A DNA stretch of 58,157 bases from an uncultured Clostridium sp. (GTDB lineage Bacteria > Bacillota > Clostridia > Clostridiales > Clostridiaceae), in NCBI GenBank assembly GCA_900540255.1, contig UQFE01000017.1, positions 1 to 58,157 on the forward strand. The letters are read 5' to 3'. The first letter of the stretch is position 1; each line of letters opens with the position of its first letter. This document shows, piece by piece, positions 45,874 to 53,024 of the stretch. Both the position numbers and the translations under genes were made by a program. Below the pieces are notes generated by a model. The model did no database searches. It had not been told where the DNA came from and was given only the letters and a program-made list of their open reading frames with translations.

Positions 45874-47103
45874 TTATGATACTCTTCTTGCTGTATAAAA
45901 TTTATATACACTTGAAACTTTAATTACATCACCTGTACTTGGTGCATGTATCATTTGTCCATTACCTACATATATACCAACATGTCCAGTGTGAGGAAAT
46001 ACTAAATCTCCTGGTTGAAGATCCGAATACGCTACTGGTGTACCAACATTTATTTGTTCATAAGTTGTTCTTGGTAAACTTACTCCTGCAGCATTTCTAA
46101 ATACATATTGAGTAAATCCTGAACAGTCAAATCCACTTGGAGATGTTCCTGCCCATACATATGGTGTTCCAAGGAATTGATATGCATAATCAACTATTGA
46201 ATTTCCTGTTGCAGATACAGTTGTATTTCCTCTATTTGGTCTACTTGCAACAGCTGCATTTGCTACATCTATTGCTGCTTGAAGTTCTGAAACTTTTGAT
46301 TTTGCTGTTTCAATTTTTTCATTAACTTCTTCTTTTACTATACTACTCTTTAACTGATTATCTCTTATGTTTCTTAATTGACTTATAGCACTATTTAAGC
46401 TATCAATTGAACTTGATGAGTCCTCTATAACTGCATATTGTGGACTAACTAATTGTCTTTCTGAAACTGCTAAGAATTCCACTTCAAATTGAGCTTGTTC
46501 AGCCTTTGCTTGTTCAACTAAAGTTTCTTGTTCAGCCTTTTTAGCTTCACATTCACTTAATGATTTTTTTGTTTCTTCATTTATCTTAACAAGTTCTTCA
46601 TTTTTTTGTTCTAAAGATTCAATCTTTTCATTTAATGAATTTTGTTTATCTTCAAGTTCCTTAACAATTTTCTTATCTATTTTCACCAATCTACTAGTAG
46701 ATTCAATTTTAGATATTAAATCATTGAAACTATCAGCAGTGAATAATAACATTATGTAGCTACTTTGTCCACCTGATTTATATAGCTCTCTTACTCTTTT
46801 CCCTAATACTTCTTCTGTTTTAGCTATATCTTCTTTAGCTGCTTTTATTTCATTTTCTGTATTTTCAACTTCAACCTTAATTTGTTCTATTTGAGCATTA
46901 TTTGAATCAATTCTTGCAATTAAAGGTTCTATTTCTCCATTTAAAGTATATATTTTATCATTGATTTCTTCTATTTTTTGCGTAAATTCATCATATTTCT
47001 TTTGATTTTGTATTACTTCTTCATTTGGCGTAGCAAAGGTAGGTGTTACTGAAGTAATAACTAAGGTAGCGGCTAAAATTGCCGACAAAATCTTCTTCTT
47101 CAT
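45874..47103 (-). CDS. Secreted NlpC/P60 peptidoglycan endopeptidase with coiled coil
   Basis: 409 aa. Sec signal peptide (1-25, cleavage after TFA). Long coiled-coil region (about 30-285) resembling the PcsB/CwlO N-terminal domain. C-terminal NlpC/P60 domain (about 300-409) with the Cys-His-His triad: C327 (FDCSGFTQYVF), H374 in TGHVGIYVG, and H386 in MIHAPST. It would cut within the peptide stems of peptidoglycan. In Bacillus and Streptococcus the coiled coil of CwlO/PcsB contacts FtsX, so this is a plausible target of the FtsEX complex encoded 16 kb away; that link is inference. It has a good sigma-A-type promoter at 47155-47183. Confidence 0.92.
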   Translation of the reverse strand: MKKKILSAILAATLVITSVTPTFATPNEEVIQNQKKYDEFTQKIEEINDKIYTLNGEIEPLIARIDSNNAQIEQIKVEVENTENEIKAAKEDIAKTEEVLGKRVRELYKSGGQSSYIMLLFTADSFNDLISKIESTSRLVKIDKKIVKELEDKQNSLNEKIESLEQKNEELVKINEETKKSLSECEAKKAEQETLVEQAKAEQAQFEVEFLAVSERQLVSPQYAVIEDSSSSIDSLNSAISQLRNIRDNQLKSSIVKEEVNEKIETAKSKVSELQAAIDVANAAVASRPNRGNTTVSATGNSIVDYAYQFLGTPYVWAGTSPSGFDCSGFTQYVFRNAAGVSLPRTTYEQINVGTPVAYSDLQPGDLVFPHTGHVGIYVGNGQMIHAPSTGDVIKVSSVYKFYTARRVS

Positions 47104-47154
47104 ATTTATTATCTAGGTCTATTGACCTTCCCCCTCTCACTTCGTTTCCTTACT

Positions 47155-47183
47155 ATTATATCACTTATAGAAACATTGGACAA
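47155..47183 (-). promoter_or_regulatory. Sigma-A-type promoter of the NlpC/P60 gene
   Basis: TTGTCC, 17-bp spacer, TATAAT on the minus strand, about 50 bp before the start codon. Confidence 0.65.
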
Positions 47184-47317
47184 TGGTATTTTTTTTTTTA
47201 ATACCTATTTAAAAGGGTTTTACTCCATATTTTTACTACCTTTAATCAACTTCTAATAATTTCAAAACCCATCTTTTATAATATTTTAATACTATTATAG
47301 TATTATTCCCTTAATTT

Positions 47318-47620
47318 TTATATTCTTGCCTTCTTATTGAATATATATTGAAAAATAGATAGTATAGCTATACATAATACAAAAATAGCTATAATAATTT
47401 TTGTAATCCCACCACATAAAAGTGCTACAATAGAACATATTATTCCTACAAGACCTATTAATATATTAGTATACCCACTTAATTTTATTGATTTAACTTC
47501 CTTCTTTATTTCACTATTGCTTAAATCACTATTTTTAATATATTTATTATTTAATAAGTATATTCCAAGCAAAATAAAGCCAAAACTTCCTAATAACATA
47601 ACTATAATTGTTTTATTCAT
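47318..47620 (-). CDS. Small membrane protein, 100 aa
   Basis: Unrecognised family. Three hydrophobic segments (about 3-22, 48-68, 71-92) suggest three membrane helices with a charged loop between the first two. The start is ATG behind GAGGTGAAAG. No clear terminator follows. It is monocistronic, next to tRNA-Pro and in the opposite direction. Function unknown. Confidence 0.65.
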   Translation of the reverse strand: MNKTIIVMLLGSFGFILLGIYLLNNKYIKNSDLSNSEIKKEVKSIKLSGYTNILIGLVGIICSIVALLCGGITKIIIAIFVLCIAILSIFQYIFNKKARI

Positions 47621-47725
47621 ACTTTCACCTCATACTTTATAAACATTTACTAAAATAAAATTATACCATAAGAATAATTTTAAAAAATATATAATAAATA
47701 AATTATATATTTTTTAATAAAAGTA

Positions 47726-47754
47726 TTGACATATTATATAATTCTAAATATAAT
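47726..47754 (+). promoter_or_regulatory. Consensus promoter of tRNA-Pro
   Basis: Perfect TTGACA, 17-bp spacer, perfect TATAAT, ending 13 bp before the tRNA 5' end. Confidence 0.85.
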
Positions 47755-47767
47755 ATTAAATATGCTA

Positions 47768-47843
47768 CGGGGTGTGGCGCAGATGGGAGCGCGCGTGGTT
47801 TGGGACCATGAGGTCGCAGGTTCGATCCCTGTCACCCCGACCA
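47768..47843 (+). tRNA. tRNA-Pro (UGG)
   Basis: 76-nt cloverleaf: acceptor CGGGGTG / CACCCCG, anticodon loop TTTGGGA with anticodon TGG, T arm GCAGG-TTCGATC-CCTGT, and encoded CCA. A strong promoter lies upstream and a terminator immediately after. Confidence 0.97.
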
Positions 47844-47876
47844 AAGAGATAGATTTTAATCTATCTCTTTTTTTAT
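47844..47876 (+). terminator. Terminator after tRNA-Pro
   Basis: AGAGATAGATT / AATCTATCTCT stem followed by T7. It may let partial read-through into the HAD gene 27 bp downstream, which has no obvious promoter of its own. Confidence 0.85.
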
Positions 47877-47902
47877 AAACAATATATAGGAGATGATTAA
47901 GC

Positions 47903-48544
47903 TTGAATAATATAAAAGCTGCTATATTTGATTTAGATGGTACTCTTGTCGATTCTATGTGGGTATGGAAGCAAATTGATATAGATTATTTGTCTAAAAA
48001 AGGACATTCTGTTCCTAAAAATTTAAATGATGAAATTACTCACTTAAGTTTTTCACAAACAGCTGAATATTTTAAAAACAAATTTTCTCTTGAAGATTCA
48101 ATTGAAGAAATTATGAATGATTGGAATACAATGGCTTATAATTATTACACAAATGATATAAAGCTAAAACCTGGGGCACTTCAATACTTATTAAAGTTAA
48201 AAGAATTAGGTATAAAAATTGGACTAGCTACAAGTAGCTCTATGCATCTTTTAACTACTACATTAAAAAGTAATAATGCCTTCGAATTATTTGATGCTAT
48301 TACTGTTACTGATGAAGTTGAAAAAAGTAAAAGTAATCCAGACATATATTTACTTGCTGCCAAAAAACTTGGTGTTAATCCTAGCGAATGTATGGTATTT
48401 GAAGATATAATAGCTGCTGTATATGGTGCTAAATTAGCTGGTATGAAGGTAACTGGAGTATACGATAAATATTCAGAACATCAAATTGATATATTAAAGA
48501 AAGAATGTGACAATTACATATATAATTATGAAGATTTAATTTAA
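47903..48544 (+). CDS. HAD-family phosphatase / beta-phosphoglucomutase-like
   Basis: 213 aa, HAD superfamily subclass IA. Motif I is FDLDGTLVDSM with nucleophile Asp, motif II is LATSSS, the Lys region is EVEKSKSNPDIYLLAAKKLG, and motif III is FEDIIAAVYGAKLAGM. The cap domain is helical. It resembles PgmB-type or sugar-phosphate phosphatases; the substrate cannot be told. The start is TTG behind TAGGAGATGA; no in-frame ATG exists nearby. Located directly after the tRNA-Pro terminator. Confidence 0.88.
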   Translation: MNNIKAAIFDLDGTLVDSMWVWKQIDIDYLSKKGHSVPKNLNDEITHLSFSQTAEYFKNKFSLEDSIEEIMNDWNTMAYNYYTNDIKLKPGALQYLLKLKELGIKIGLATSSSMHLLTTTLKSNNAFELFDAITVTDEVEKSKSNPDIYLLAAKKLGVNPSECMVFEDIIAAVYGAKLAGMKVTGVYDKYSEHQIDILKKECDNYIYNYEDLI

Positions 48545-48545
48545 A

Positions 48546-48598
48546 TAAAAAACCACATTTAATTTAGTTATTTAACCTAAATTAAAATGTGGTTTTAT
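48546..48598. terminator. Bidirectional terminator between the HAD and PpiC genes
   Basis: AAAACCACATTTAATTTAG paired with its near-inverse across a 9-nt loop, with T runs on both strands. Confidence 0.85.
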
Positions 48599-48609
48599 TA
48601 TTAATTTAA

Positions 48610-49356
48610 TTAAGCTCTTTTAACTTCGTATTTATTTTCAAGCTCTTTCATTACATCCATATATTTCTTTTCTTGATTTTTTTGAATTAATTGTTGAACA
48701 ATTTTATTCTTAACTTCATCAAATGAAGCAGCTTTTGCTTCATTCTTAGTATCAACCTTAATTAAATGATATCCAAATTGAGTTTTAACTGGTTCACTTA
48801 TCTTTTCTAATTCTAATTCAAATGCAGCATCTTCAAATTCTGGAACCATCATTCCTCTACCAAATACTCCAAGACTTCCTCCTTGAGCATTAGATGGGCA
48901 TGTTGAGTATTCTTTAGCCGCATCTTCAAATGATAATTCTCCGTTTTCTATACGCTCCTTAACTTCAGAACATAATTCTTCATTATCAACTAATATATGT
49001 TTAGCTGATACTGTTGCTGGTTGATCAAATTGAGTCTTATTTTCTTTATAGTATTTTTTAGCATCTTCATCAGTAACTGTTACTTCTGATAATACCTTAT
49101 TTATTGTCATTTGAGTAAGTAAATCTTTTTCTAGTTGCTCTAAACCAGCCTTATATTCTTCTGTTTCATTTAACTTCATTTCTTTTCCTAATTTATTCAT
49201 TAATTCAAAAGAAATCATTTGTTCTAATAATTGCTTTTTCCCCATTTCAGAGCTAAACATTGCTCTTTGTTCTTCAGGATATCTCATTATTATTGCATTT
49301 AAATCTTTTTCTGTAATTTCACTACCTGAAATAACAGCTAATACTTTGTTTTCCAT
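48610..49356 (-). CDS. PpiC-type peptidyl-prolyl cis-trans isomerase
   Basis: 248 aa. SurA-like N-terminal helices (about 1-105), then a parvulin domain (about 112-205) with VSAKHILVDNEE, GGSLGVFGRGMMVPEFEDAAF and TQFGYHLIKV. It has no signal peptide or lipobox, unlike PrsA, so it is probably cytoplasmic and may act as a folding chaperone. The start is ATG behind GGAGAAA. Divergent from the Bcp gene and convergent with the HAD gene. Confidence 0.93.
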   Translation of the reverse strand: MENKVLAVISGSEITEKDLNAIIMRYPEEQRAMFSSEMGKKQLLEQMISFELMNKLGKEMKLNETEEYKAGLEQLEKDLLTQMTINKVLSEVTVTDEDAKKYYKENKTQFDQPATVSAKHILVDNEELCSEVKERIENGELSFEDAAKEYSTCPSNAQGGSLGVFGRGMMVPEFEDAAFELELEKISEPVKTQFGYHLIKVDTKNEAKAASFDEVKNKIVQQLIQKNQEKKYMDVMKELENKYEVKRA

Positions 49357-49434
49357 GTATATTTCTCCTTTTTTTTTACTTGATATATATAATTATAACA
49401 GATTTTTACCAATGTATACAGTTGCATTTATTTA

Positions 49435-49463
49435 TTGATTATATTTTTTTATTATTATATAAT
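49435..49463 (+). promoter_or_regulatory. Sigma-A-type promoter of the Bcp gene
   Basis: TTGATT, 17-bp spacer, TATAAT, ending 34 bp before the start codon. Confidence 0.6.
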
Positions 49464-49496
49464 AATTATTATTATATAATTGTTTGGAGGTTAATT

Positions 49497-49958
49497 ATGA
49501 TAGAAATTAATTGTGCAGTGCCTGATTTTACATTGATGGGCTCTGATAATCAAGAACATAAATTAAGCCAATATAGAGGTAAAAAGGTAATCCTTTATTT
49601 TTATCCACGAGATAATACACCTGGTTGCTCAACTGAGGCATGTAATTTTAGAGATAGTAATGATGTGTTTATTAATAAAAATGCAATTATTATAGGTATA
49701 AGTAGGGATTCTTTAAAATCACATACTAAATTCATTGAAAAATTTAATTTACCTTTTATTTTATTAAGTGATGAAAAAGAAGAAGTATGTAATTTATTTA
49801 ATGTTATTAAAGAAAAAAATATGTATGGAAAAAAGGTATTTGGTATTGAAAGAAGTACTTTTATAATTAATGAAGAAGGTATTCTTATTAAAGAATATAG
49901 AAAAGTTAAGGTAAAGGATCATGTATCTACAGTTTTAAAAGATCTAGAATTACTGTAA
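49497..49958 (+). CDS. bcp: Thioredoxin-dependent peroxiredoxin, Bcp/PrxQ family
   Basis: 153 aa. Reduces hydrogen and organic peroxides using a thiol partner. The active-site motif YPRDNTPGCSTEAC holds the peroxidatic Cys44 and a second Cys49 with PrxQ spacing. Family start PDFTLMGSDNQEHKLSQYRGKKVILYFYP. A longer open frame begins 39 codons upstream but is AT-rich low-complexity; TTGGAGG lies 8 bp before the ATG at 49497. It is useful for oxidative protection in an anaerobe. The stop codon is followed by a hairpin. Confidence 0.95.
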   Translation: MIEINCAVPDFTLMGSDNQEHKLSQYRGKKVILYFYPRDNTPGCSTEACNFRDSNDVFINKNAIIIGISRDSLKSHTKFIEKFNLPFILLSDEKEEVCNLFNVIKEKNMYGKKVFGIERSTFIINEEGILIKEYRKVKVKDHVSTVLKDLELL

Positions 49959-49959
49959 T

Positions 49960-49979
49960 AAAAAGTGGCTATCGCCACT
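49960..49979 (-). terminator. Hairpin after bcp
   Basis: AGTGGC-TATC-GCCACT stem. The T-run side faces the minus strand, so it is a better terminator for transcripts from the tRNA-Phe side than for bcp. Confidence 0.55.
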
Positions 49980-50077
49980 CCTAATTCATAGTATAAATTT
50001 TATATCTTTAAATCTTGAAACTTATTGGTATCACTAGTTTTATAAATTAAAAAATTTTATAATTTTCTATATGTAAA

Positions 50078-50107
50078 ATAAAAGCACTAACATATGTTAG
50101 TGCTTTT
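50078..50107. terminator. Terminator of tRNA-Phe
   Basis: AAAAGCACTAACATATGTTAGTGCTTTT palindrome immediately beyond the tRNA 3' end, with T runs on both strands. Confidence 0.85.
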
Positions 50108-50110
50108 TCC

Positions 50111-50186
<76 letters not shown>

Positions 50187-50197
50187 TTAACAACTTT

Positions 50198-50226
50198 AAT
50201 ATACAACATTTTTAATATTATGTCAA
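50198..50226 (-). promoter_or_regulatory. Promoter of tRNA-Phe
   Basis: TTGACA, 17-bp spacer, TATATT on the minus strand, ending 11 bp before the tRNA 5' end. Confidence 0.75.
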
Positions 50227-50318
50227 ATACTTTTTTATATTAAGAATATTTTCATATGTAATTTTTTATTTATATTTAAATATAAATATATAATATAGAA
50301 ATTATTTAGGAGGTAATT

Positions 50319-50756
50319 TTGAAATACTTTATATTTATATTATTAATATTAATTATTATATTTATGTATTTTTATTATGAAAAAAAACTTACAATAGCCA
50401 AAAATAGAATATTAAGAACCTCTTCACAATTTAATAACATTAGAAATGAATACAGAAATTCTATAGCTAAAACTAAACATTTAAATGTCAAGTTTGTACA
50501 ACCTTCAATAACAACTGCTATTGCAAATAATAAGTCAACTATATTTTTAGCTCCAACAACTGATTCTCCTCAATTAAAAACATTAGATATAAAAATGGAA
50601 GTTAAAATTTTAGATAGTGCTATTATTGATAACAGAACTTGGTTTTATGTTAGCTTACCAGTTGACACATTATATAATTGTCGAGGTTGGATAAATGAAG
50701 ATGATTTTTCTTTAGTTTATTCATTATCAAAGGATATTCCATCTAATTTTAAATAA
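50319..50756 (+). CDS. Membrane-anchored SH3-like protein
   Basis: 145 aa. An N-terminal transmembrane helix (about 3-18) with no lipobox, then a basic stretch, then an SH3b-like domain (about 65-135) with IANNKSTIFLAPTTDSPQLKTLD and WFYVSLP...RGWINEDDF. Bacterial SH3 domains of this type often bind the cell wall, so surface location is likely. The start is TTG behind AGGAGG, 5 nt away. It has no partner in an operon. Confidence 0.72.
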   Translation: MKYFIFILLILIIIFMYFYYEKKLTIAKNRILRTSSQFNNIRNEYRNSIAKTKHLNVKFVQPSITTAIANNKSTIFLAPTTDSPQLKTLDIKMEVKILDSAIIDNRTWFYVSLPVDTLYNCRGWINEDDFSLVYSLSKDIPSNFK

Positions 50757-50758
50757 CA

Positions 50759-50815
50759 AAAAGTCTATGTAATAATATATAAAGTAATTAATCTTTATAA
50801 TTACATAGACTTTTA
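50759..50815. terminator. Bidirectional terminator between the SH3 and CPBP genes
   Basis: AAGTCTATGTAAT paired with ATTACATAGACTT across an AT-rich loop, with flanking A and T runs. Confidence 0.8.
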
Positions 50816-50842
50816 TTATATTAAATTTTCTTTTTAAATTTA

Positions 50843-51799
50843 TTACAATATTGCTCTAATAAAATTAATTATTAGAGGTATCCTTATCATAAATATTAAA
50901 TAAATAATAATTATACTAATAAATTGAATATTAAATACTTTTTCATTGCTTTTACTATATCCTATTCCAACTTCTTCTTTTATAATTATTCCTCTTTTAA
51001 TGTTTAACTTCATTAATTTCTTTATTATGAAAAATGCGACTATCCCAAAAGCTAATGCTATAGCTCCATATATTCCTGCTGTAATAAGCTTATATGCCAT
51101 AGGCATACTCTTTAAACTTATTTCTGTTGATTCCTGTATTATAGTATTATTGTTGTATGTTAAACTCATTATTTTTTGAATTGTTATTGAAGTTCCATTA
51201 ATTAAAAAATGAATTAATGCAGATGCAAATATAGTATTTGTTATTCTAACAACCAATGCCAATACAAATCCTAATATTGTAGCATATAAAAATTGTTGAG
51301 CATCTAAATGCATTATTCCAAATAATAATCCAGTTACCATAGAAGATAAATATATATTTTTATCTTCATATCCAGATAAGACTACACCACGTATAGTTAT
51401 TTCTTCTGTAATTGCTGGTAAAACAGCTACTAATAATAATAATATAATATATGGTGAATTTACTATATTAGTCATAAAATTTCCTATTTTATTTTCAAAG
51501 AAAAATTGTGATATTAATGAAAAAAAAGTCATAATAGGCTGACAAATAAACGCAAGTAATCCTATCAATAAGGCATCCTTAAAATATAGCTTGTTTAATT
51601 TTAAAGTTCCTCTTATTGATTGTTTAGTTATAATTAAATATATTATTGCAGGTATAATAAAAATAATGCTGTGATTTATAAAAAGCATTAACTTAATATC
51701 AGTTATATTAAATATCTCAAATATTTTTGATACTGGTAAAAATAATTGTAATAACATAATTATCAAAAAATATGTATTTGCCTTAGAAACCTTTCCCAT
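50843..51799 (-). CDS. CPBP family intramembrane glutamic protease
   Basis: 318 aa, about eight transmembrane helices. The ABI/CAAX motifs are complete: E132-E133-x3-R137 (TEEITIRG), H164 in FGIMHLDAQQF, and H197 in FASALIHFLIN. Such proteins process or protect against peptides or signal through membrane proteolysis; some act in bacteriocin immunity, but no bacteriocin gene is nearby. The start is ATG behind GGAGAAA. The substrate is unknown. Confidence 0.9.
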   Translation of the reverse strand: MGKVSKANTYFLIIMLLQLFLPVSKIFEIFNITDIKLMLFINHSIIFIIPAIIYLIITKQSIRGTLKLNKLYFKDALLIGLLAFICQPIMTFFSLISQFFFENKIGNFMTNIVNSPYIILLLLVAVLPAITEEITIRGVVLSGYEDKNIYLSSMVTGLLFGIMHLDAQQFLYATILGFVLALVVRITNTIFASALIHFLINGTSITIQKIMSLTYNNNTIIQESTEISLKSMPMAYKLITAGIYGAIALAFGIVAFFIIKKLMKLNIKRGIIIKEEVGIGYSKSNEKVFNIQFISIIIIYLIFMIRIPLIINFIRAIL

Positions 51800-51920
51800 A
51801 AATTTCTCCTTATATAAAAATTTTATTAACTTAAGTGTATATTAAATTTAATTGGTGATAATAATATAAATGAAGTTTAAAACTTCATAGTTAATCGCCT
51901 CTCCCCCATTTTATTTATAT

Positions 51921-51970
51921 ACAAAAATAATCCCTTTAATGTATTAAATAATATTATTGGGATTATTTTC
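51921..51970 (-). terminator. Terminator after the CinA gene
   Basis: AAATAATCCC / GGGATTATTT stem with an AT-rich loop and T run on the minus strand. A small ATGAAGTTT / AAACTTCAT hairpin lies at 51870-51888, in the leader of the CPBP gene side; its role is unknown. Confidence 0.75.
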
Positions 51971-51981
51971 GTTACATTTTT

Positions 51982-52476
51982 TTATTCATAATTATTATCC
52001 TTAAGTTCTTTTATCATCATATTAATTGCATAATTAGTAGCTAAAGTTCTAACTTCATTTCTATCCCCTGAGAAATTGCATTTTTTCACTATTGTTTTTC
52101 CATTTAAATATATAGCTATATAAACTAATCCTATTGGTTTTTCTATAGTTCCTCCACTTGGACCAGCTATTCCCGTGGTTGCAATAGATGCATTAGATAA
52201 ACTTTCCCTTGCTATTCCTTCTGCCATTTCTTTAGCAGTTTGCTCACTAACTGCACCATATTTACTTAATGTTTCTTCTTTTACTCCAAGTCTTTTTATT
52301 TTTGCTTCATTAGAATATGTAACTGCTCCTTCTAAAAAAACACTTGATATTCCTGGATAAGATATTAACTTTGCTGCAACCATTCCACCAGTGCACGATT
52401 CTGCTGTTGATATAGTTATATTATTTTTGCACAAAATATCACCTATAATATTCTCAATAGAATTTTGATTTTTCAT
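51982..52476 (-). CDS. CinA C-terminal domain protein, probable NMN amidohydrolase (PncC)
   Basis: 164 aa, a free-standing CinA C-terminal domain. Signatures are TISTAESCTGGMVAAKLISYPGIS, YSNEAKIKRLGV, and TTGIAGPSGGTIEKPIGLVYIAI. PncC-type enzymes deamidate nicotinamide mononucleotide for NAD recycling. The N-terminal MoaB-like domain of full CinA is absent. The start is ATG behind GAGGTGAA. Small hypothetical gene and EF-G-like gene follow upstream. Confidence 0.93.
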   Translation of the reverse strand: MKNQNSIENIIGDILCKNNITISTAESCTGGMVAAKLISYPGISSVFLEGAVTYSNEAKIKRLGVKEETLSKYGAVSEQTAKEMAEGIARESLSNASIATTGIAGPSGGTIEKPIGLVYIAIYLNGKTIVKKCNFSGDRNEVRTLATNYAINMMIKELKDNNYE

Positions 52477-52550
52477 TTAATTCACCTCAAGTTTTTATAA
52501 ATATAATTATAATATATTTGCCTATAAATTTACATTAATATTTTTTAATA

Positions 52551-52590
52551 AAAATCTCTAAAGTAAATTTCTTTAGAAATTTTTATTTAT
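52551..52590 (-). terminator. Terminator of the 78-aa gene
   Basis: AAATTTCTAAAG / CTTTAGAGATTT stem overlapping the last codons of the gene, followed by Ts on the minus strand. Confidence 0.75.
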
Positions 52591-52819
52591 ATTTATTAGC
52601 ATTAATATAATAATCCCCTAAATTATTTATTCCTTCTTCTAATATACAAAAATTGCTTTCTTTTAACATGGAGGTAATAATATTTACATGTTGCCTATTT
52701 GACTGATCTAACGTTATAGTAAAATTATCATTTTTATCTACTATCCCCATATAATCATAGATATCACTATATTCCCCAAGCCCTAACTTTCCTCTAATAT
52801 CCATCTTATAGTCTGGCAT
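52583..52819 (-). CDS. Hypothetical protein, 78 aa
   Basis: Unrecognised. An acidic soluble protein without membrane helices; pattern of beta (NDNFTITLDQS) and alpha (HVNIITSMLKESN) segments. It has a perfect GGAGGG site 9 bp before ATG and its own terminator, so it is probably a real single gene. The upstream gap is a little over 100 bp of AT-rich DNA before the EF-G-like terminator. Confidence 0.68.
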   Translation of the reverse strand: MPDYKMDIRGKLGLGEYSDIYDYMGIVDKNDNFTITLDQSNRQHVNIITSMLKESNFCILEEGINNLGDYYINANKYK

Positions 52820-52920
52820 TGCTATACCCTCCTATTATTTTTCCAATCTTATCAATTTCTTAATTGTCCTTATTTTATGCATTTTTTTGCAATTTTATTC
52901 TATAACTTTAATTTTTATAT

Positions 52921-53015
52921 AAAAATGAGCTATATAAATAAAATGGATTTTATATCAAAAATATTTTAAATGCTACTTTCAATGTATATTCCCATTTTAA
53001 ATTAATATAACTCAT
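52921..53015 (-). terminator. Long-stem terminator of the EF-G-like gene
   Basis: AATGAGTTATATTAATTTAAAATGG pairs with its near-inverse about 90 nt on (with bulges), followed by T5 on the minus strand. It is longer than usual. Confidence 0.45.
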
Positions 53016-53024
53016 TAATATTTT

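Noticed and set aside
49380..49496. 39-codon N-terminal extension of Bcp
   Set aside because: Low-complexity AT-rich sequence that contains the gene's own promoter; GGAGG marks the ATG at 49497.
50843..51799. Bacteriocin immunity role for the CPBP protease
   Set aside because: No bacteriocin precursor, double-glycine leader or dedicated transporter is adjacent.
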